Source: Streptomyces wedmorensis (GTDB taxonomy: Bacteria; Actinomycetota; Actinomycetes; Streptomycetales; Streptomycetaceae). Taken from it: 64,000 bases of DNA. The notes under the pieces were generated by a model. That model saw only the letters and a program-made list of their open reading frames with translations. It had not been told where the DNA came from and did no database searches. The translations under genes were made by a program, and so were the position numbers. Within the stretch, counting starts at the first letter, position 1; every line of letters begins with the position of its first letter. Shown piece by piece: positions 42,426-51,482 of the stretch. The stretch covers positions 167,879-231,878 of the forward strand of contig NZ_JNWK01000004.1 in NCBI RefSeq assembly GCF_000716445.1. Direction: 5' to 3'.

Positions 42426-44219
42426 TCAGAACCGCCGGATCACGCGCAGGGACTTGGTGTACAGGTCGGTCGCCGCGCCGTTCAGGATCGACTTGGCCCC
42501 GAGGTCGGCCATGGTCGGCCCGTTCGGGGTCTTGCGACTGGACACGAAACGCAGACCGCCGTGCTGGTCCTGGCCGACGTAGATGCCGGTGTGGTCGACC
42601 ACACCGGCGGTGGCCTCCGGGTCGTCGGGGTCGGTGGTGGCGTCGAAGAACACCACGTCACCGATGCGCAGCGCGGTGAGTGAGGGCGGCGCGTCGGTGC
42701 CCGAGGCCACGACCGTGCCGGGGCCGTTCGTGGCCTGCCTCTTCGAGGTACGGGGCAGGTTGCGGCCGTCGTAGTCCTTGTAGAGGACCATCGGGATGCC
42801 CATGTGGTGGCCGTAGACCATGCGGACGAAGCCCGAGCAGTCGAGATTGCCCTTCCACCGCGCCTCCGGGGTCCCGGTGCTCTCGCCACTGGCCGGGAAG
42901 GTCCAGGCGAGTCCCATGTACTCGTGGAAGTCGGCGCCGACGTAGCGCAGCCCGGCGTCGTCCGTCTCGCTGTACCCGGACGCGCCCAGCACCTGGGCGC
43001 CCTGGAGCGCGGGGTCGGTGACGGCGGGCGCGTGGGGACGGAACATGGAGGCGTACGCGAGCGCGTCGGGCGACGTGTCTGCGGCCCAGGCGCGGACGCG
43101 CTGCTCCAGCGCAGGGGTCCAGGTGCCGTCGAAGGGCTCGGGAAGGACCCGTACCCAGGTGTCGTGGCAGACCACCGGCGGGTCCGCCCAGTCGGCGGAG
43201 GTGACCACGAAGTCGTAGATCCGGGCCTCCAGCGGCACCGTGGCCCCCTGGGAGGCGAGGGCGCGGACTCCGAGGGAGCCCGAGGCGAAGACCTTGTCCG
43301 GCCGCTGCTCGGGGTCGCGCACGCTGTGGTGCCAGGTGTCCGGCGTGGGCGTGCCGTCGCGCCAGGCGCGGGCCCGGATCACGGGACCGCTCTTCTCCAC
43401 CTGGACCCACCAGTGGTCGAAGGCCGCGAATCCGGTGCCGACCGTGACGGCCGCGCTCAAGGTGCCGGAGACGTCGGCGAGTTCCTTCTCCAGGACCAGT
43501 TGGACGTCCTTGGCCGGGGTCACCTCAAGGCGGGCCCGGTAGTGGTTGTCGATGTCCTGGACCCCGAACGAGAGCGCCAGTGAGACGGGCGCGCCGGTGG
43601 GGACCTTGTCGAAGGAGAAACGGGCGGCGGCGTCGAAGTCCCCGACCAGCCGGTCGGAGAGGAAGACGTGCCGGCTGGCGTTGCTCGCGGTGAGGTTGAC
43701 GACGGCCCGGCCGGACTCCAGGAAGTAGTCCCCGGCCACGCCGCTGTGACGGGTCCAGGTGCCGCCGCCGGGGGAGGTGCCCCAGCCGGTGGTGGTCGTG
43801 CGGGCGAAGCCGTCGGCGAAGGGCTTCTTCTGTTCGGTGAACCAGCGCTTCGGGCCGCGCACCGTCACCGTCTTGGCACCGGCGGTCAGGGTGGCGAGCA
43901 CCCCGGCGCCGTCGGACACCTCCAGGCACGCGGGGGTGCCGGAGAGGACGCGGGTGGTCAGCGCCCCGGACGGATGGGCGGTGAAGTGCCACGGGTCGCC
44001 GGGATCGGCCACCATCGGCAGTTTCCCGCCGGGTGCCGGGGGGACCGGCGTGCCGGCCGACGTGGCGGTGGTGGCGGGGGTGCCGGACGGTGCGGCGGCG
44101 GCCGAGGCGGCGGCGTTGGCCGAGGGGGCGACGGCGAAGGGCAACGAACCGCCCGCCGCCACTCCGGCGAGGACGGCGAGAGCCGATCTGCGACTCGGCG
44201 CGGGCTTCGATGTGGACAT
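42426..44219 (-). CDS. Tat-exported NlpC/P60 peptidoglycan-hydrolase-like protein
   Basis: 597 residues. Tat signal SRRSALAVLAGVAAGGSLPFAVA with Ala-Asn-Ala cleavage region near 36. Middle part (about 65-330) is beta-rich, with a family-16-like jelly-roll look (FADGFARTTTTGWGTSPGGG, FSFDKVPTGAPVSLAL). C-terminal NlpC/P60 domain (about 455-590): catalytic Cys in LDCSGFVRMVYGHHMG, His in VDHTGIYVGQD, third polar residue in RFVSSRK. It should cut peptide stems of peptidoglycan outside the cell. ATG 44219. Last residues IRRF. Convergent with the DUF397 gene; divergent from Uma2. Confidence 0.9.
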   Translation of the reverse strand: MSTSKPAPSRRSALAVLAGVAAGGSLPFAVAPSANAAASAAAAPSGTPATTATSAGTPVPPAPGGKLPMVADPGDPWHFTAHPSGALTTRVLSGTPACLEVSDGAGVLATLTAGAKTVTVRGPKRWFTEQKKPFADGFARTTTTGWGTSPGGGTWTRHSGVAGDYFLESGRAVVNLTASNASRHVFLSDRLVGDFDAAARFSFDKVPTGAPVSLALSFGVQDIDNHYRARLEVTPAKDVQLVLEKELADVSGTLSAAVTVGTGFAAFDHWWVQVEKSGPVIRARAWRDGTPTPDTWHHSVRDPEQRPDKVFASGSLGVRALASQGATVPLEARIYDFVVTSADWADPPVVCHDTWVRVLPEPFDGTWTPALEQRVRAWAADTSPDALAYASMFRPHAPAVTDPALQGAQVLGASGYSETDDAGLRYVGADFHEYMGLAWTFPASGESTGTPEARWKGNLDCSGFVRMVYGHHMGIPMVLYKDYDGRNLPRTSKRQATNGPGTVVASGTDAPPSLTALRIGDVVFFDATTDPDDPEATAGVVDHTGIYVGQDQHGGLRFVSSRKTPNGPTMADLGAKSILNGAATDLYTKSLRVIRRF

Positions 44220-44516
44220 GGCTGGGGCCCCCGGGGGTGAAGGAATCGGTCAGACGATCGAACGGAGGGGGACCTTACCCGCGCGGAGACCGGAACCCTC
44301 GGTGCGGGTGCGAGGTGTGCGATCGGGGGCGCACCGTGGGGCGGGTCGATGAACTCGACGCACGGCGTCACCCACAGGGGTGAAGGGCTGAGATTCCCGG
44401 ATCCCAGGTCGCTGGCATATGCCACGGTGCCTGTCATGGCGACAGCGACGAACCCGGCCACGCGGGCCGGGGAGCCCGTACCGTGGAAGGCACCACCGAT
44501 CCAGGAGGAGTCTGCC
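44220..44516. promoter_or_regulatory. Divergent region between the NlpC/P60 and Uma2 genes
   Basis: 297 bases with no convincing gene. The frame upstream of Uma2 remains open to 44349, so part of it could code if the ATG at 44436 is used. No clear operator was recognised; GGAGGAG at 44504-44510 is the Uma2 ribosome site. Confidence 0.5.
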
Positions 44517-45083
44517 GTGAGCGTCCTGACGCAGGAGGGGTTCGAGGAACTCGCCCGCCTTGGCGAACGCGTGGACGAGTCCCTCCGTCTGGAGTTCATC
44601 GACGGAAAGATCGGGGAGAGGGCTTTGCCGGACGGGGACCACGGGCGGATCATCGAGTGGCTGACGCGCCTCTGCATCCAGAGCGACCCGGGCTGGTGGC
44701 TCTACCCGGACCAGGGCCTGAGAGTGGAGAAGTACCGCAAGGGCAACGCCCGTCCCGACGGCTGTCTCGCCCCGAGCGACACGTTCGTCGGCCAGGGGGA
44801 GTGGGCGAGCGCCGACGGCGTCCTGATGGTCGTCGAGGTCACGTCCGGCGGCTCGGGCACCGGGGGGCGTGACCGGGTGGAGAAGCCGCGCGCCTACGCC
44901 GAGACCGGCATCCCCGTGTACCTGCTCGTCGACCGGACCACGTGCGAGGTCAAGGTCCACTCCCAGCCGGACGGGGAACGGTACGAAATGGTGGCGACCG
45001 TGCCCTTCGGCAAGACGGTCACCCTGCCGGAGCCGGTCGGGATGGAGCTGGACACGGAACCCTTGAAGAACTGGGTCCACTGA
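44517..45083 (+). CDS. Uma2 (DUF820) family PD-(D/E)xK nuclease-fold protein
   Basis: 188 residues. Uma2 core: LEFIDGKIGERALPDGDHGRIIEWL, ARPDGCLAPSD with the metal Asp, VLMVVEVTSGGSG with the Glu-x-Thr of the PD-(D/E)xK fold, and RAYAETGIPVYLLVDR. GTG at 44517 follows GGAGGAG and gives the usual family length; an ATG at 44436 would add 27 residues. Streptomyces chromosomes carry many Uma2 copies with unknown role; DNA cleavage has not been established for them. Confidence 0.87.
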   Translation: MSVLTQEGFEELARLGERVDESLRLEFIDGKIGERALPDGDHGRIIEWLTRLCIQSDPGWWLYPDQGLRVEKYRKGNARPDGCLAPSDTFVGQGEWASADGVLMVVEVTSGGSGTGGRDRVEKPRAYAETGIPVYLLVDRTTCEVKVHSQPDGERYEMVATVPFGKTVTLPEPVGMELDTEPLKNWVH

Positions 45084-45183
45084 AGTTCTTCGCTCGGGCC
45101 GTCACACATGACGTCCGGGCTCCGTCAGCGCTGTGTCCGGCTCGGTCGAGGCGGACACCGGAGAGGCTGAAGGAGCCGTCGCG

Positions 45184-45537
45184 ATGTTCACCGAGATGTC
45201 CACCACCGCTGTCGTCGTCACCGCCGTCGCCGCGTTCATGGCCGGGTTCTCCGGGGCGGCGATCTTCTTCCGCGCCGCGTTCGTCGTCGAGCCGCTCGCC
45301 GCCTACGGCGTGCCGGAGTCGTGGTGGAACCTGCTCGGCGCCGCCAAGGCGGCCGGGGCCGTCGGGCTCGTCGTCGGGTTCTTCGTCCCCGTCATCGGGA
45401 CCCTCGCCGCCATCGGGCTGATCCTGTACTTCACCGGGGCCGTGATCACCGTGATCCGCGCCCGCTCCTACGGCCACGTGCCCTTCCCGCTGGTCTACAT
45501 GGCCCCCGCCGTCGCCGCCCTCGCGCTGACCTGGTGA
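45184..45537 (+). CDS. DoxX-like membrane protein
   Basis: 117 residues, about four membrane helices: TAVVVTAVAAFMAGFSGAAIFF, LLGAAKAAGAVGLVVGFFVP, IGTLAAIGLILYFTGAVITVI, PLVYMAPAVAALAL. The GVPESWWNLLGAAKAAGAVGL motif is the DoxX_2 signature. ATG 45184 has AAGGAG upstream. DoxX proteins associate with thiol/oxidative stress or quinone-linked membrane complexes; the role here is unknown. Ends at a strong bidirectional hairpin facing metG. Confidence 0.87.
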   Translation: MFTEMSTTAVVVTAVAAFMAGFSGAAIFFRAAFVVEPLAAYGVPESWWNLLGAAKAAGAVGLVVGFFVPVIGTLAAIGLILYFTGAVITVIRARSYGHVPFPLVYMAPAVAALALTW

Positions 45538-45546
45538 CCTGGTGAC

Positions 45547-45600
45547 CGTACGCGGAAGGCCGCCGTCCCCGTTCAGAGGGGAGGCGGCCTTCCGCGTACG
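45547..45600. terminator. Bidirectional terminator between doxX-like gene and metG
   Basis: CGTACGCGGAAGGCCGCC pairs with its perfect 18-base complement at 45583-45600; inside it TCCCC and GGGGA give five more pairs. It lies between two convergent stops. Confidence 0.93.
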
Positions 45601-45610
45601 ACGGGGGACG

Positions 45611-47215
45611 TCAGTCCTTCTTCTCCTCCAGGCGCGGGAAGAGCACCGCGCCCTTCGTCACCGTCGCGCCGGGCGCCAGCTGCCCCCAGGTCCCGGACGC
45701 CTGGACCGGCTGGGCGGCCAGGGCGCCCAGGGACTCCTCGGCGCCGAGGGAGTCCCAGAGGGCCTGGGAGGTCTCGGGCATGATCGGGTTGAGGAGGACG
45801 GCGACGGCGCGGAGGGACTCGGCGGCCGTGTAGAGGATGGTCGCCAGGCGGGCCCGGCCCTCCTCCGACTCGTCCTTCGCGACCTTCCACGGCTCCTGCT
45901 CCGTGATGTAGCCGTTGACCTGCTTCACGAAGTCGAAGATCGCCAGGATGCCGCCCTGGAAGTCCAGCTCCTCGCCGATCTTGGCGTCGGCCGCGGCGAC
46001 GGCCTTGGCCAGACCCTCGTGGACGGCCTTCTCCGCGTCGCCGTCGGCCGTCGACGCGGGCAGCTCGCCGCCGAAGTACTTGCCGACCATCGCCGCCACG
46101 CGCGAGGCGAGGTTGCCGTAGTCGTTGGCCAGCTCGGAGGTGTAGCGGGCGGAGAAGTCCTCCCACGAGAACGAACCGTCCTGGCCGAACGCGATCGCCC
46201 GCAGGAAGTACCAGCGGTACGCGTCCACGCCGAAGTGCGAGGTCAGGTCCTGCGGCTTGATGCCGGTCAGGTTCGACTTCGACATCTTCTCGCCGCCGAC
46301 CATCAGCCAGCCGTTGGCCGCGACCCGGCCGGGGACCGGCAGGCCCTGCGCCATCAGCATCGCGGGCCAGATCACCGCGTGGAAGCGCAGGATGTCCTTG
46401 CCGATGAGGTGCACGTTCGCCGGGAACGTCTCGTCGAACTTCGCCGGGTTCTCGTTGTAGCCGACCGCGGTCGCGTAGTTCAGGAGCGCGTCGATCCACA
46501 CGTAGATCACGTGCTTGTCGTCCCACGGCACCGGGACGCCCCAGTCGAACGTCGAGCGCGAGATGGAGAGGTCCTCCAGGCCCTGCTTGACGAAGTTCAC
46601 GACCTCGTTGCGGGCCGACTCCGGCTGGATGAAGCCCGGGTTCGCCTCGTAGAACTCCAGGAGCTTCGGGCCGTACTCGCTCAGCTTGAAGAAGTAGTTC
46701 TCCTCCTTGAGGATCTCCACCGGCTTCTTGTGGACGGCGCACAGCTTCGTGCCGTCCTCGGCCTCGATGAGATCGCCCGGGAGCTTGTACTCCTCGCAGC
46801 CCACGCAGTACGGGCCCTCGTAGCCGCCCTTGTAGATCTCGTCCTTGTCGTACAGGTCCTGCACGAACTCCTGGACGCGGTCGGTGTGACGCTTCTGGGT
46901 GGTGCGGATGAAGTCGTCGTTCGCGATGTTCAGGTGCTCCCAGAGGGGCTTCCAGGCCTCCTCGACGAGCTTGTCGCACCACTCCTGGGGCGTGACCCCG
47001 TTCGCCTCGGCAGTGCGCATGATCTTCTGACCGTGCTCGTCCGTGCCGGTGAGGTACCACACCTTCTCGCCGCGCTGGCGGTGCCAGCGGGTGAGCACGT
47101 CGCCTGCGACGGTCGTATAGGCGTGGCCCAGGTGAGGAGCGTCGTTGACGTAGTAGATGGGGGTCGTGACGTAGAACGCCTTCGAGCCCTGCTTCTCGGT
47201 TCCAGTGGCCGCCAT
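45611..47215 (-). CDS. metG: Methionyl-tRNA synthetase
   Basis: 534 residues, class I synthetase charging both initiator and elongator tRNA-Met. HIGH-type motif PHLGHAY near 26-33, zinc-knuckle residues YCVGCEEYK with a later CAVHKK, KMSKS in EKMSKSNLTG near 300, and the helical anticodon domain (about 380-500; the tRNA-recognising region after FASRVAAMVG). No C-terminal EMAP-like dimerisation domain, as in the short actinobacterial type. ATG 47215; promoter lies within the 130-bp gap to the VWA gene. Confidence 0.97.
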   Translation of the reverse strand: MAATGTEKQGSKAFYVTTPIYYVNDAPHLGHAYTTVAGDVLTRWHRQRGEKVWYLTGTDEHGQKIMRTAEANGVTPQEWCDKLVEEAWKPLWEHLNIANDDFIRTTQKRHTDRVQEFVQDLYDKDEIYKGGYEGPYCVGCEEYKLPGDLIEAEDGTKLCAVHKKPVEILKEENYFFKLSEYGPKLLEFYEANPGFIQPESARNEVVNFVKQGLEDLSISRSTFDWGVPVPWDDKHVIYVWIDALLNYATAVGYNENPAKFDETFPANVHLIGKDILRFHAVIWPAMLMAQGLPVPGRVAANGWLMVGGEKMSKSNLTGIKPQDLTSHFGVDAYRWYFLRAIAFGQDGSFSWEDFSARYTSELANDYGNLASRVAAMVGKYFGGELPASTADGDAEKAVHEGLAKAVAAADAKIGEELDFQGGILAIFDFVKQVNGYITEQEPWKVAKDESEEGRARLATILYTAAESLRAVAVLLNPIMPETSQALWDSLGAEESLGALAAQPVQASGTWGQLAPGATVTKGAVLFPRLEEKKD

Positions 47216-47296
47216 GGCCGAAATCCTAACGGGCCGACGAAGCTCCCCTCACATCGATAAACCCCGGATCCGGTGCCGGGGCGGGGGTGAGGGGCC

Positions 47297-47331
47297 GCGG
47301 TGGTGGTGACCCCGCCGGTCACCACCACCGC
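47297..47331 (-). terminator. Terminator after the VWA gene
   Basis: A perfect 15-bp stem (GCGGTGGTGGTGACC with its complement) closes a CCGCC loop 15 bp past the VWA stop codon. Confidence 0.88.
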
Positions 47332-47345
47332 CGCCGACCGCCCCG

Positions 47346-49136
47346 CTAGAACTCCAGTCCGGTGAGCAGGCCCCGGTAGAACGAGGCGTGCGGCGTCTCG
47401 ACCGGCGTCACGCCCGCGAAGTGCACGGCGGTACGGGGAGTGCCGTCGAGCTTCCGGAGGAAGTCGAAGGCCTTGTTGTCCTCCTCGCCCCACACCACGA
47501 ACCGCCACTGCAGCGGACGGTCCGCCGCCTCGGCCAGCGCCTGCGCGGCCGCCGTCTTCGACTCCGGCGCGCCGTCCGTCTGGAAGACCACCAGGGCGGG
47601 CCGGGCCGGGTCGCCCTTCGCGTGGTGGGCCAGGACCTCCTCCACCGCGCGGTGGTAGTTCGTACGGCCCAGCCGGCCGAGGGTGGCGTTGACCTCCTCG
47701 ACGCGCGTGGGCGTCAGGTCCGCCGGAGCCAGGTCGACGGTCCCGTCGATGTCCGTCGAGAAGAACACCGTCGTCACGGTGGCCTCCTCGTCGAGGTGCG
47801 CCGCCAGCGCGACGGTCTGCTCCGCCAGCCGCTGCACCGAGCCGTCCTTGAAGTACCCGCGCATCGAACCGGACCGGTCGACCACCAGGTAGACCGCCGC
47901 CCGCGCCCCCGTCAGGCCCTCCTTCTTGAGCACCGTCCCGGCGGCCTTGTACGCCTCCGCCAGCTGCGGCGCCCCGGCCTTCACCTTGGCCAGCCCCACG
48001 GCCGGCCCCTGCGCCACGCCGTCCTCGCCTTCGGCCTCGACCTCCGCCGCCTCGACGGCCTCGGCCTCCGCCGCCTCGACGGCCTCGGCCTCCGGCTCCG
48101 CCGCCTCGACGGCCACGGCCTCCGGCTCCGCCGGGCTCTCGTCCACAGCGGCAGGCGCCTCGGCCTCGGCCCCACCGGCTGCCGCCACCGGCTCCGCCGC
48201 CTCCGCCACCGGCTCCGCGACCTCCGCCACCGGCTCTGCGGCTGCCGCCACCGGCTCCGCCGCCTCCGCCACCGGCTCCGCCGCCTCCGGCTCCGCGACC
48301 TCGTCCGCGTCAGCGGCGGTCGCCGCCTCGGCGGAGACCTCCGTCTCCACGTCCACGTCCACGTCCGCGTCCACGTCCTCTGCCTGGGCCGCGTCGGCGC
48401 CGGCGGCGGCTTCCGCCTCGGCCGTGTCGGCGTCGGCCGTGGCCGTCGCCTCGGCGGCGTCCTGCGTCTCCGCCGCGGTGTCCTCGGCCTCGGCCTCGGC
48501 CGGGCTCGTGGCGTCCTCGATCGCCTCCGCCTCCGCCTCCGCCTCGGCCGTACCGGCGTCAGCGTCGGCCGCCGTCTGGGCGGCACTCTCGGTCTCCGCG
48601 TCCGCTGCCTCGACCACGTCGACATCAGCCGCGGCCTGGGCGGCACCCTCGGTCTCCGCGTCCGCGTCCCCTGCCTCAGCCGCGTCGGCGTCGGCGGCGG
48701 CCGCCGTCTGGGCGGCACCCTCCAGCTCCGTCGCTGCCGCAGCGGGCTCGGCCTCGACGGCCTCGGCCTGGACGGGCTCGGCTTCGACGGCCTCGGCTTC
48801 GACGGCCTCGGCCTCGACGGCCACGGCCACCGGCTCCGCCTCGGCCGTGTCGGCGTCGGCCGTGTCGGTCGCCTCGGGCTCGGCCGCTGCCGGGGCCGTG
48901 GGCGCCGGGGAGGGCTCGGGGGTGCCGGTGTCCGCCGGGGTGGCGGTGCGGGCCTTGGGGATCTGGGGGTTGTCGAAGGCCTCGGCGACGAGTTCGTCGG
49001 CCTTGCGGCGGGCGTCGTCTTCGGGGGTGTCGGGGGACGTGGAGGGGGTCTCACGCGTCTGGGGCGGGACGGAGGTTGCCGGGGATTCCTCGCGGTCCCG
49101 GCCGAACACCTTGCGCAGCATGCTCCGAATACCCAT
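47346..49136 (-). CDS. VWA-domain protein with a long Ala/Glu-rich acidic tract
   Basis: 596 residues. Start ATG 49136 ([18 protein letters not shown]) with GAAAGGG upstream. After a short basic head, about residues 60-385 are a low-complexity Ala/Glu/Val/Pro/Asp tract ([40 protein letters not shown]). The C-terminal VWA domain (about 410-596) has an intact [21 protein letters not shown], with later [14 protein letters not shown] and FQTDGAP. The VWA type resembles TerF/TerY-like proteins of the tellurium-resistance group, with which it may form metal-dependent complexes. No signal peptide, so it is cytosolic. Divergent from the PhoX gene. Confidence 0.87.
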   Translation of the reverse strand: MGIRSMLRKVFGRDREESPATSVPPQTRETPSTSPDTPEDDARRKADELVAEAFDNPQIPKARTATPADTGTPEPSPAPTAPAAAEPEATDTADADTAEAEPVAVAVEAEAVEAEAVEAEPVQAEAVEAEPAAAATELEGAAQTAAAADADAAEAGDADAETEGAAQAAADVDVVEAADAETESAAQTAADADAGTAEAEAEAEAIEDATSPAEAEAEDTAAETQDAAEATATADADTAEAEAAAGADAAQAEDVDADVDVDVETEVSAEAATAADADEVAEPEAAEPVAEAAEPVAAAAEPVAEVAEPVAEAAEPVAAAGGAEAEAPAAVDESPAEPEAVAVEAAEPEAEAVEAAEAEAVEAAEVEAEGEDGVAQGPAVGLAKVKAGAPQLAEAYKAAGTVLKKEGLTGARAAVYLVVDRSGSMRGYFKDGSVQRLAEQTVALAAHLDEEATVTTVFFSTDIDGTVDLAPADLTPTRVEEVNATLGRLGRTNYHRAVEEVLAHHAKGDPARPALVVFQTDGAPESKTAAAQALAEAADRPLQWRFVVWGEEDNKAFDFLRKLDGTPRTAVHFAGVTPVETPHASFYRGLLTGLEF

Positions 49137-49281
49137 GGGCGAACCCTTTCGCATGAGTGGGGTGCGGTGTGAATGTCCGTACTGGGCGTTTCGGGACGAT
49201 CATCCCTGGCCAGGGCGGACACGTAAGGTTAGCGGCCACTCCCCGCCACCTCGATGGCCCGGTCGTGTGCGGTTGCCGTGC

Positions 49282-49303
49282 ATTCATTCGGCGTTCATTC
49301 GGC
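49282..49303 (+). promoter_or_regulatory. PHO box (PhoP-binding direct repeat)
   Basis: Two adjoining 11-base units, ATTCATTCGGC and GTTCATTCGGC, match the Streptomyces PHO-box repeat (G(G/T)TCAYYYR(G/C)G; GTTCATTCGGC misses only the last base, ATTCATTCGGC the first and last). They sit 92 bp before the phosphatase start, in the right place for activation in low phosphate. Confidence 0.8.
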
Positions 49304-49394
49304 GGCCGTCCCGGTGCAGAGGTGCACACATAGCGTCGCGGCCGAAGGATTCCCGACAGCTTGTCGGCGCAGTGTTGCGCCGGAGGAGGACGAA

Positions 49395-51446
49395 GTGCGC
49401 AAACTGCTGCCGCTGCTGAGCACGAACCCCCATGGAGGCGGCCGTTCCGCTCTCACTTGCCGCTACCGGTGTGGGGACGCCTGCTTCCACGAGGTGCCGA
49501 ACACCAGCGACAACGAGTACGTCGGCGACGTCATAGCCGGCGCGCTGTCGCGTCGCTCGGCGCTGCGGGCGGCGGCGGTGGTGACGGTGGCGTCCGCGGC
49601 CGGTGGGGCGGTCGTGCTGGGGAACGCGCCGACGGCGGAGGCGCAGCCGCAGGGGCGGGGAAAGCCGGGGGTCACGGACGGGGCGCGCGGGCTCCGGTTC
49701 GCGCCGGTCGGACCGAACACCGCCGACCAGGTGACGGTGCCGGCCGGATACGCGCAGAACGTGGTGATCCGCTGGGGCGAACCGATCCTGCGGGGGGCGC
49801 CGGCGTTCGACTCGGAGAAGCAGACGGCGAAGGCGCAGGCGGGGCAGTTCGGCTACAACAACGACTTCCTGTCGCTGCTGCCGCTGCGCGGCGAGCACGG
49901 CCGGCAGGTGCTCGTGGCGAACCACGAGTACACGGACGAGGTGCTGATGTTCCGCGGCTACGACGCCGCGAACCCGACGCGCGAGCAGGTGGAGATCGCC
50001 TGGGCGGCGCACGGCCTGTCGGTCGTGGTGGTCCAGGAGGAGCACCGCACCGGGAAGCTCACGCCGGTGACCCGTCACCACCTGAACCGGCGGCTGCACA
50101 CGACGAGCGAGTTCGAGGTGACGGGGCCCGCGGCCGGCAGCGACCTGTTGAAGACCTCGGCGGACCCGGAGGGCCGTACGGTCCTGGGCACGCTGAACAA
50201 CTGCGCGGGCGGCACCACGCCGTGGGGCACGACGCTGCACGGCGAGGAGAACTTCAACCAGTACTTCGCCAACGGCAGCTCCGCCACCGACAAGCGGTAC
50301 GGCGTCGGTACGGGTGCGACCGAGCGGAAGTGGGAGCGGTTCGACAAGCGGTTCGACCTCAAGCAGGAGCCGAACGAGGTGCACCGCTTCGGCTGGGTCG
50401 TCGAGCTCGACCCGTACGACCCGGAGTCGACGCCCCGGAAGCGCACCGCGCTGGGCCGCTTCAAGCACGAGGCGGCGCAGCCCCGGCTCACCGAGGACGG
50501 CCGTCCGGTCGTCTACATGGGTGACGACGAGCGGTTCGACTACTTCTACAAGTTCGTGTCGAGCAAGCGGATGAAGAAGGGGGGCTCGCGGGCGGCCCGT
50601 GAGCACAACCTGACGCTGCTCGACGAGGGCACGCTGTACGTGGCCAGGCTGACGGGCGACTCGCCGGCGGCGGAGATCGACGGCACGGGGAAGCTCCCGA
50701 ACGACGGCGAGTTCGACGGTTCGGGCGTGTGGATCCCGCTCGCCACGGGCGACGTGTCGCACGTGCCGGGGATGACGGCCGAGGAGGTGTACGTCTTCAC
50801 CCGGCTCGCCGGTGACAAGGTCGGCGCCACGAAGATGGACCGTCCCGAGGACGTCGAGCCGTCGCCGCGCAGCGGCCGCGTGTACGTCGCGCTGACGAAC
50901 AACTCCAACCGCGGCAAGGCGGGTTACGCGCCGGCCGACGAGGCCAACCCGCGCAACGCCAACAAGCACGGGCAGGTCCTGGAGCTCGCCGAGCACTGGG
51001 ACGACCCGGCGTCCGACGGGTTCGCGTGGCGGCTGTTCCTCGTCGCGGGCGACCCCAACGACCCGGCGACGTACTTCGCGGGCTTCCCGAAGGAGAAGGT
51101 CTCGCCGATCTCCTGCCCGGACAACGTGGCCTTCGACCCGCACGGCAACCTGTGGATCTCCACCGACGGCAACCAGCTCGGGTCGCACGACGGCCTGTTC
51201 GGCGTCGCCACGCGCGGTGAGCGGCGCGGTGAGCTGAAGCAGTTCCTGACGGTGCCGAGGGGCGCGGAGACCTGCGGTCCGATCATCCAGGACCGCCGGG
51301 TGCTGGTCGCGGTCCAGCACCCGGGCGAGATCGACGGCGCGTCCGTCGAGAACCCTGCCTCGGTGTGGCCCGACGGGCCGGGGAAGATCGTCCGTCCGTC
51401 GGTCGTCGCCGTGTGGCGTACGGACGGCCGCGACATCGGCGTCTGA
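49395..51446 (+). CDS. Tat-exported PhoX-type (DUF839) phosphatase
   Basis: 683 residues. GTG 49395 with GGAGGA upstream. An N-terminal segment with two close Cys residues (TCRYRCGDACFHEV) leads to a Tat signal SRRSALRAAAVVTVASAAGG at about 53-72. The mature part is the PhoX beta-propeller: NHEYTDEVLMFRGYD, NNCAGGTTPWGTTLHGEENF, YMGDDERFDYFYKF, DGNLWISTDG-type strands. PhoX is a Ca/Fe-dependent alkaline phosphatase releasing phosphate outside the cell. A PHO box upstream supports control by PhoP. GGTTPWGT-L-HGEENF is the family's active-site block. Confidence 0.92.
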   Translation: MRKLLPLLSTNPHGGGRSALTCRYRCGDACFHEVPNTSDNEYVGDVIAGALSRRSALRAAAVVTVASAAGGAVVLGNAPTAEAQPQGRGKPGVTDGARGLRFAPVGPNTADQVTVPAGYAQNVVIRWGEPILRGAPAFDSEKQTAKAQAGQFGYNNDFLSLLPLRGEHGRQVLVANHEYTDEVLMFRGYDAANPTREQVEIAWAAHGLSVVVVQEEHRTGKLTPVTRHHLNRRLHTTSEFEVTGPAAGSDLLKTSADPEGRTVLGTLNNCAGGTTPWGTTLHGEENFNQYFANGSSATDKRYGVGTGATERKWERFDKRFDLKQEPNEVHRFGWVVELDPYDPESTPRKRTALGRFKHEAAQPRLTEDGRPVVYMGDDERFDYFYKFVSSKRMKKGGSRAAREHNLTLLDEGTLYVARLTGDSPAAEIDGTGKLPNDGEFDGSGVWIPLATGDVSHVPGMTAEEVYVFTRLAGDKVGATKMDRPEDVEPSPRSGRVYVALTNNSNRGKAGYAPADEANPRNANKHGQVLELAEHWDDPASDGFAWRLFLVAGDPNDPATYFAGFPKEKVSPISCPDNVAFDPHGNLWISTDGNQLGSHDGLFGVATRGERRGELKQFLTVPRGAETCGPIIQDRRVLVAVQHPGEIDGASVENPASVWPDGPGKIVRPSVVAVWRTDGRDIGV

Positions 51447-51482
51447 CGCCCGAGGGACTGAAGGGGCCTGGGTGGTGGGGGA

